Below, in pieces: positions 60,201 to 64,000 of a stretch of 64,000 bases of DNA. Under the pieces are notes generated by a model. It ran no database searches. It was not told the DNA's origin and saw only the letters and a list, made by a program, of their open reading frames with translations. Position 1 is the first letter of the stretch, and each line of letters opens with the position of its first letter. Source of the DNA: Ostrinia nubilalis (Eukaryota; Arthropoda; Insecta; Lepidoptera; Crambidae); assembly GCF_963855985.1 (NCBI RefSeq), contig NC_087111.1, forward strand, positions 2,857,001 through 2,921,000, in the 5' to 3' direction. The position numbers and the translations under genes are program-made.

Positions 60201-60306
60201 ATAAACGTGGTGTTTCCAGGGATTCCCGGCCGAGTTTGCCATGTATTTAAATTACTGCCGCGGGCTAACCTTCGACGAAGCCCCTGACTACATGTACCTA
60301 AGACAG
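36083..60306 (+). CDS. CkIalpha: Casein kinase I alpha-like, three alternative first exons, 3' end outside the window
   Basis: Shared exons are 45254-45360, 50652-50773, 52300-52494, 54089-54188, 57095-57197 and 60220-60306 (714 nt, 238 codons, all phases consistent). Any of three first exons (36083-36214, 37691-37816, 42506-42637) ends ..GAG|GT at a codon boundary and joins the shared GAG GTA GCA GTC AAG to give GEEVAVK. CK1 is a monotropic Ser/Thr kinase acting in Wnt, Hedgehog and circadian pathways. Visible motifs, numbered with the third first exon: glycine loop GGGSFG, catalytic Lys49 in VAVK, HRD with Asp139 in [16 protein letters not shown] at 160-162, and the CK1-specific SIN motif in [20 protein letters not shown]. 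The last of about 282 residues here is Gln in DYMYLRQ; the remaining C-lobe exon or exons lie beyond 64000. All first exons carry GGGSFG where typical CK1 alpha has GSGSFG, so a divergent paralogue is possible. Confidence 0.94.
37691..37816 (+). CDS. CkIalpha: CK1 alternative first exon 1b
   Basis: Encodes 42 residues beginning [20 protein letters not shown] and including [20 protein letters not shown], with donor gtaaag. The start context (caaccatgg) is favourable. Confidence 0.9.
38117..38513. mobile_element. hAT-type MITE rich in atatatcc repeats
   Basis: Ends cagggttcgaaaatatcc and tatcctcgaaccctg, with the 8-bp direct repeat aataagat directly outside both (38109-38116, 38514-38521). Both subterminal regions are strings of gatatatatccgatatatat. 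It lies between CK1 exons 1b and 1c. Confidence 0.88.
39421..40708 (-). mobile_element. PIF/Harbinger-type element with decayed MADF gene
   Basis: Ends agcgcgctctacactcgc and gcgagtgtagagcgcgct are inverted repeats flanked by TAA on both sides (39418-39420, 40709-40711), the usual 3-bp target of this superfamily. A minus-strand frame at about 39640-39890 reads [20 protein letters not shown] then [20 protein letters not shown], a MADF DNA-binding domain as encoded by such elements. It is broken by the foldback inserted inside, and no transposase is present. Confidence 0.82.
39868..40407. mobile_element. Foldback element nested in the PIF/Harbinger element
   Basis: Arms of about 190 bp begin near tggcgtctttt...cgcgcggccatcg (39888 onward) and are mirrored to about 40376, with further end sequence tggcattgcc on the right. 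The inner core is in the opposite orientation to the truncated copy at 22745-23125. Confidence 0.8.
41013..41629. mobile_element. Inverted-repeat element, family 3 (interrupted copy)
   Basis: Ends acactcggcgtcaaataaat and atttattagatgttgagtgt. Homologous to 15408-15915 on both sides of a nested MITE at 41234-41371. Confidence 0.78.
41234..41371. mobile_element. MITE with TTAA target duplication
   Basis: Ends gggcagatttttcaaccgtc and gacgattgaaaaatcagccc, bracketed by TTAA on both sides. The inner arms (ttttaactgaagaataa / ttattcttcagttaaaa) form a near-perfect hairpin. A relative is at 52138-52256. Confidence 0.85.
42297..42304. promoter_or_regulatory. Palindromic CRE-type site upstream of exon 1c
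   Basis: TGACGTCA stands about 200 bp before the exon 1c ATG, where an exon-specific promoter would be expected. The same octamer occurs in unrelated repeats of this window (for example near 46163 and 55934), so the evidence is weak. Confidence 0.3.
42506..42637 (+). CDS. CkIalpha: CK1 alternative first exon 1c
   Basis: Encodes 44 residues beginning [20 protein letters not shown] and including [20 protein letters not shown], with donor gtaaat. An in-frame ATG at 42485 would add MKERKKK. Another ATG at 42481 opens a short overlapping frame that could act as an upstream ORF. Confidence 0.88.
44029..44196. mobile_element. Nested palindromic MITE
   Basis: The arms gtcctttgatcacccatgga and tccatgggtgatcaaaggac are perfect inverted repeats inside an outer pair (ccactatgatcacctgga / tccaggtgatcaaagtgg). 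A short relative (gatcacctaggtgatcaaag) is at about 49527-49568. Confidence 0.8.
44873..45022. mobile_element. MITE, family 1 copy C (reverse)
   Basis: Same family in the opposite orientation, with good inverted ends (acgcccgtattcacaaacg). It lies 230 bp before shared CK1 exon 2. Confidence 0.8.
45254..45360 (+). CDS. CkIalpha: CK1 shared exon 2
   Basis: Encodes [20 protein letters not shown] through GGIGIPHI plus two bases of Arg. It contains the ATP-anchoring lysine. Acceptor gtcgtag, donor gtgagt. Confidence 0.95.
45525..45732 (+). mobile_element. Non-LTR retroelement 3' tail
   Basis: Begins ctgtgcccgcgacttcgtac and ends aaacaaactcttcagcttta then taatatagatgaga. Same class as 11577-11770 and 18752-18948. 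Confidence 0.65.
46000..46262. repeat. Dispersed repeat, family 5 copy A
   Basis: Shares tgagttgacaaaatagtgac and acagttttaaaaagtacgtc with 55764-56025. No coding capacity. Confidence 0.65.
48212..48473. mobile_element. Two adjacent MITEs, family 6
   Basis: Copy 1 (48212-48315) and copy 2 (48327-48473) both run from ggatgcgcgcc to its inverse ggcgcg.atcct. Interior motifs are tttatcgattttgc and gataaga. A third copy is at 55047-55178. Confidence 0.75.
50315..50509. mobile_element. MITE flanked by TAA
   Basis: Ends ggctggttttagtgtcacgc and gcgtgacactaaaaaccagc c, flanked by TAA at 50312-50314 and 50510-50512. The interior has a second inverted pair around gcggtccgcag. Confidence 0.85.
50513..50594. 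mobile_element. MITE, family 2 (left end missing)
   Basis: ggcggagcggagaagtgg through cttggtggaaaccggccc. It directly abuts the TAA of the preceding element and ends about 60 bp before CK1 exon 3. Confidence 0.65.
50652..50773 (+). CDS. CkIalpha: CK1 shared exon 3
   Basis: Encodes [20 protein letters not shown] and [20 protein letters not shown], the hinge and helix D region. Donor gtacgt. Confidence 0.95.
52138..52256. mobile_element. MITE related to 41234-41371
   Basis: Ends gggctgatttttaactgaag and gattgaaaaatcagccc, flanked by TTA. It sits 43 bp before CK1 exon 4, close to the acceptor and possible branch site. Confidence 0.82.
52300..52494 (+). CDS. CkIalpha: CK1 shared exon 4 (catalytic loop)
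   Basis: Encodes [20 protein letters not shown] through [20 protein letters not shown] and EDKNLT, holding the HRD and DFG residues. Donor gtgagt. The 3' part is duplicated twice downstream. Confidence 0.95.
52549..52916 (+). repeat. Two degenerate copies of CK1 exon 4 3' end plus donor
   Basis: Copy 1 (52549-52775) keeps cggccgccactgc and atgatcgacttcgggctcgcc and ends gaccg|gtgag, followed by the same intron start as exon 4 (tgaagttgaaccttat). It is interrupted by a family 4 MITE at 52571-52706. Copy 2 (52830-52916) ends gaccg|gttag. Both lack about 25 bp after the gctcgcc run, so they are pseudo-exons. Each copy is preceded by ttcccgacggcag, which resembles an acceptor. Confidence 0.85.
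53307..54047. repeat. 110-bp tandem repeat with an inverted partner
   Basis: Three direct units start at about 53717, 53827 and 53938 (aataaaatgttgtcttgattg, then repeated aatctgatattttgag). An inverted piece (tttattcgcataatatcaga, 53310-53392) lies 320 bp to the left. It ends about 40 bp before CK1 exon 5. The 137-codon minus-strand frame over it is a product of the periodicity. Confidence 0.8.
54089..54188 (+). CDS. CkIalpha: CK1 shared exon 5
   Basis: Encodes [20 protein letters not shown] and [13 protein letters not shown] plus two bases of Arg, the CK1-specific replacement of the APE region. Donor gtgagt. Confidence 0.95.
55047..55178. mobile_element. MITE, family 6 copy 3
   Basis: Ends ggcccaggatgcgcgccgcg and ggcgcgcatcctagcccggc, with tttatcgattaaacgcgata inside. 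Confidence 0.75.
55764..56025. repeat. Dispersed repeat, family 5 copy B
   Basis: Counterpart of 46000-46262, same orientation, diverged in the middle. A minus-strand open frame over it is incidental. Confidence 0.65.
56750..57035 (-). mobile_element. RTE-type LINE fragment, antisense
   Basis: Contains cagccacaggatgtccattg, ccaccttgtggatggaaatc and cagttctgcgtactatgtgc. It ends about 60 bp before CK1 exon 6. Confidence 0.75.
57095..57197 (+). CDS. CkIalpha: CK1 shared exon 6
   Basis: Encodes [20 protein letters not shown] and [14 protein letters not shown]. Donor gtgagt. Confidence 0.95.
57465..57614. mobile_element. MITE
   Basis: Ends gggtctgacgcagaatgtcc and cacattctgcgtcagacccc are inverted. 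It holds a short LINE-tail-like piece (acaaacaaactcttcagcct). Confidence 0.75.
57953..59780. mobile_element. Outer MITE interrupted by a long foldback element
   Basis: Ends ggcccggttttttgattcgt and gaatcaaaaaactgggcc are inverted and flanked by TAA (57950-57952, 59781-59783). The interior is split by the 1.4-kb foldback at 57988-59420. The remaining interior (59421-59744) holds no gene. Confidence 0.8.
57988..59420. mobile_element. Long foldback element, copy 2 (inverted relative to copy 1)
   Basis: Same structure as 12607-14046: 106-codon frames at 58237-58557 (plus) and 58866-59186 (minus) and the LINE-tail core at 58640-58820. The left arm here matches the right arm of copy 1 and vice versa, as shown by shared variants such as [14 protein letters not shown] versus [14 protein letters not shown]. 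Confidence 0.85.
60054..60181. mobile_element. MITE, family 2 (complete)
   Basis: Ends agctcggtttccaccaagac and ctttggtggaaaccgggcc, flanked by TAA, with gaaccaatcagatt / aaatctcattggtt inside. It ends 39 bp before CK1 exon 7. Confidence 0.82.
60220..60306 (+). CDS. CkIalpha: CK1 shared exon 7
   Basis: Encodes [20 protein letters not shown] and APDYMYLRQ, ending at a codon boundary with donor gtgagt. The next exon is not found before 64000. Confidence 0.95.
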
Positions 60307-61119
60307 GTGAGTCGGTTTTTATTATTTGTTAAGTTAAACTTCAATTCTGTTAAAGGAATATCAAATCTAATCTAATAGATTCCGATTTTTTAACGTAAAA
60401 TTGGTGTATCAAGTCATTAATTGTCATGTGAAATTCGATAACACGTTTAGTGTAGGCAAATATATGTTTATATCAAGTGTTATTTACTACTATTCAGGTA
60501 ATTGATCATACTGTCTGACATTATCTGTATGAGACTTTCTATTTGACATTCAAAAGATTTGTGCACTTGTACTAGTTTCTGTTGAGGATTATTGATTCGT
60601 TAAAGACTAGTTTTTATCTTATGTTATGGATAGCGTCATCAATATACTCTTGGAATATATGACATACAAATCAGTCACTCTACATGGACTTTTTGTGTTC
60701 AGTTGCTTCCATTTGACTACCACACAACAATTGAGTTTCCTGTGATGGTGTGTGGCTGTAGCAAGAAGTGTCTATGTTAGCAGCTTTTTAAGCCTTCAAA
60801 TTAAAGGCGTGTAGTGACGCTGCAACTGCGCTTCTAACAATGAGGAAGATGAGTGTAATTATTTTATAATGTAAAAAGATGAAACATAAAATATAAAAAA
60901 TATTAGTGAAAGAATTTTTTCGATATCTCAAAAACTGAATTTTCTATGGGCATTCAAAGTTGGATGTTTTAAAAATCAACTCGCACTTGACCGTTTAGCG
61001 CGTGACGTCACACCGCCCGTTACCTCCGCCGGGATGGCATTGCTCCTTCGCGCGCTCATAGACTCGTACAGTCATTTCGAGTTTTATAGAATTATGGAGT
61101 AAAAAATACCATGCAGATA

Positions 61120-61345
61120 TTGTATAGTAACCCTTTTATACTAATACAATGGTTAGTGCCCCAGAAAATTACTTTTAAAGCTAAGAAAAGCTGATAAATA
61201 CATAAATGGTGTAAGTTAACGAAAAGGGAGAAAGCGTTATCTACAAAAACCAGTCGATATTATTGCAAAGATCATTTTAATGCGAGTAGCTACCTAAAGA
61301 CAAAACACCTACCATTGTATATTTTTCATTACAAATTTTTTATAA
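61120..61345 (+). pseudogene. Possible THAP-domain relic
   Basis: With frame breaks, the sequence yields SRYYCKDHFNASSYLK, like the C-x2-H-F end of a THAP zinc finger as found in transposon-derived genes. The first half of the domain is not readable. Confidence 0.25.
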
Positions 61346-61659
61346 AGTATTTTAGTGACATTTTATTTGAAACAGTAGACAAAAAATAGAGAAACAAAAC
61401 ACGAGGCACGCACGCAGATGGGTTACTTAAAAAGTAAATTGAATCCTTTGAAACTTTAAAGACAATAAGACAATACTAAAAACTCTCTACCTACTTTAGC
61501 CCTTGTTATTGACTATGTTTTATGGTGGTAAAATAATGTTGTCGCTTCTTTGAGTTATCGATAAAAATCTATACGAACAAAATTGTATTAACACATACTT
61601 TTCATTCTTGTGACAATCCGCCTGTAGAAGTCAAAGAGATAATAATACTCTAGAATAGA

Positions 61660-62420
61660 GTTATCGTCATCATCATCGTCATCTCAGCCACAGGACGTCC
61701 ACTGCTGAACATAGCCTCCTTCAATAACTTCCACATAATATCGCAAAGTTGGTAGAGGCCTGCATCCAGCGCCTCCCTGCTATCTTTATCAGGTCGTTGG
61801 TCCACCTTGTGGGTGGACGTCCTACGCTGTGTTTTCCGGTACGTGGCCTCCACTCCAGAACCTTTCTGCCTGGGGCAGAGCTGCGGCAGGTTATACAGAA
61901 AACTAAGGAAGGAGTATAACTTGCCACTCTGCTTGACATTCGTGGAATATGAGAAGAAGGCCTTCGATTCGATCGAAACTTGGGCAGTGCTGCAGTCCCT
62001 CCAGCGGTGCCATATTAATTATCGCTACCGTTGCTGACGATATTGTGGTCATGGCACTCATGGCAGAGTTGCTGGAAGACCTCGGCACAATGCTCAAAGT
62101 CCTTAATCGAATATATCGGAACAGGTAGGCATTCGGATGAATACGAACAAAATGAAGCTTATGTCGAACTGCGCCCCACTCAGTTTCGTTTCGGAGCTTG
62201 ATTCTCGAGATTGTTGACAAGTATTGTCTACCTTAGACAAACGATTAATAGCCCGACGGACTAGCAAGCTGAAATGGCAATGGGCAGCAAGGGCACGTAG
62301 CGTAGTACGCCGAATAGAGTTATCTGCAATAGAAATAAAGACGAGAGATACGAAGATTCAAGTAGAACAGAAAAAGAAAGACGTAACAGACTCAAACTAT
62401 AAAAATCAGGAAAAACGTTG
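61660..62420. mobile_element. Two RTE-type LINE fragments in inverted arrangement
   Basis: 61660-61870 is antisense: its minus strand reads GRKVLEWRPRTGKHSVGRPP then TRWTNDLIK. From about 61880 to 62320 a sense fragment reads LCLTFVEYEKKAFDSIETWA and later LKWQWAARARSV, the reverse-transcriptase core and C-terminus of the same class. Both are broken by frameshifts. Confidence 0.72.
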
Positions 62421-64000
62421 ACGACCCTCGATAGAGTTAGAAACCAGTTTTAACTGTGACAAAACAGACTGTACCTTACTTCCGATTCATGATCGTACAC
62501 TGATTCCATAGAAAGTTACAAAGTGTATACTAATAACTTTTTAAAGTGAACAAAAAAAATCATCAAGCCCGATGGACTGATCTTTGTGTCAGATGGTTAT
62601 GGTGGTAGTACTACTGACACATATATTTTTGATACTGCCTTGTATAGTTCACATCTTTGGCTTTAATAAATTTTAGCTGAGATCCAACTTGCACAACAGT
62701 TTTGGTTTCCTCCAATAGCACGCTACTTCGGTACAAGCGGGATCTTCACTACGTCTATACATATAACCTTAAAACCAATTAATGCCATTGTATGTTTGCA
62801 TTCTTCATTGCTTGATGCACAAACTCCGCTTTCCAGATTTTCCAATTTATTCGTTATCTTCAGCACAAACAAATGTACAATGATATGCCGTAGCTCTAAC
62901 TTTGTGTTCAGGTGTAGTAACTCTTGTTGTTTTTACTGTACACTGCGGATATAGTCTTTTCAAATGAACTTACCCTACGAGTATTACATTATGTCCATAA
63001 TTCGATAGTTGGATAGTTAGTCTATAACACGACTGGACGTGATCGTCCAACTCTGTAAAAATAAAATATTAAGACATAACGTTGCTAAATTATTGATGGG
63101 TATTATTTTTTATCGATAACCCACAGCAATCTGACTGACAGCACTAGTACTTTTACTTTTAAACTAGATAGAACTTTTATAATCTACCTCAAATACTACA
63201 AAAAGCGTAAATACTAAATACTCAATTATTTATTGCATCCATAATAATAGGTTCACTTACCTTGCAAGTTTTAGCACTTGGATTTCTGCAATAATATAGG
63301 TACTTTGCATGTTTTCTGAAAGTATCCGCAACCATAAGTAAATCTACTTTCGGAAGATTATTTGGTTGGCATCAGATACGGTTAATATAAATAAAAAATG
63401 TATCGAAATGAACGAAAATAAGTTTACAGAGCGCAGCTAGCAGCCGCGCCGCCCGTCCGTCGTTGCCCAACGAGCGGTGTGACGTCATCGCCCGTATTCC
63501 AGGGGTGCTATCAGTTTTCGCGCGTTCCCATATTGATTTGCTTATAAAATATTCAATTTTCGTGATATCAACAAAAATTTTTCACAGTTAGTCTTATTTT
63601 AGCTTAAAGTTTTTGTTAGGGCTGAAAAAGGGGAATAAATTTTGATTTACATCTTCCTCATTGTATGAAAACTAGTAGGGGCGTGCACGCAATGGCGCAC
63701 TGGCGGCACTGTAACGCTTCGTCACGCCCTTTGAGATCAAGAGATCGTCAACTAATGCGCTGAGTTCGAACCCAGTATTGCATTAGAAATTCACACACAA
63801 AGTAATCACAATAAAAACAGTCGCGAAGAGCGTGTGTCATGCACACATTGCATTGAGTGCGACTATTCGTTCGCAAACTACGTTGAAACTAATACCTACA
63901 GCTCCACCACATACGCAGTGACTACATTGCGGTATCAGTACTCAATGTTCGAATAATCTTTAGTACTACGCAAGCAAAGTAAACTGTTCACACAAATAAC
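62421..64000. other. CK1 intron 7 continuation, no exon seen
   Basis: I find no CK1 C-lobe exon (expected to begin with a Leu-Phe-Arg type sequence) on the plus strand, and nothing else gene-like. A GC-rich patch at 63430-63520 has the octamer tgacgtca. Confidence 0.5.

Overview
The window is a piece of nuclear DNA from an insect, almost certainly a moth or butterfly (Lepidoptera). The protein-coding exons are split by GT-AG introns, the protein sequences are insect-like, and the intergenic and intronic DNA is packed with repeat types I associate with lepidopteran genomes: RTE-type LINE 3' ends with the C-terminal motif GRKVLEWRPRTGK, a tRNA-derived SINE, hAT and PIF/Harbinger-type MITEs, and long foldback elements. 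The species cannot be told from this sequence alone.

Three genes can be assembled exon by exon. (1) Minus strand, 545-2102: the first two coding exons of V-type proton ATPase subunit B (Vha55 in fly), running off the left edge. A palindromic E-box of the CLEAR type lies about 110 bp upstream of its ATG. (2) Plus strand, 5618-34438: a complete 10-exon gene for a mitochondrial acetyl-CoA hydrolase / 4-hydroxybutyrate CoA-transferase family enzyme, 478 residues, with every splice phase consistent. (3) Plus strand, 36083-60306 and continuing past the right edge: a casein kinase I (CK1 alpha-like) gene with three alternative first coding exons at 36083, 37691 and 42506. Each encodes its own N-terminus and glycine-rich ATP loop, and each can join in the same phase to the shared exon at 45254.

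The most unusual theme is the 5' splice sites. In the CoA-transferase gene, introns 2, 3, 4, 5, 6, 8 and 9 each carry, at or within a few bases of the donor, either a mobile-element insertion (introns 2 and 3 with target-site duplications that copy the donor itself) or tandem copies of the exon's 3' end together with its GT. Exon 5 has three extra 3'-end copies that differ from it almost only at synonymous positions. Exon 9 has ten extra copies of its last 115 bp, apparently identical, spread through 8.5 kb of C-rich 20/21-bp minisatellite. CK1 exon 4 shows the same kind of duplication twice.

The rest is repeats. A 1.4-kb foldback element occurs twice in opposite orientations (12.6-14.0 kb and 58.0-59.4 kb), the second copy nested in another MITE. 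A PIF/Harbinger element with a decayed MADF gene holds a second foldback (39.4-40.7 kb). A TTAA-flanked MITE sits inside a larger element whose empty-site relative is also present (41.0-41.6 kb versus 15.4-15.9 kb). I saw no prokaryotic operons, CRISPR arrays or rRNA genes.
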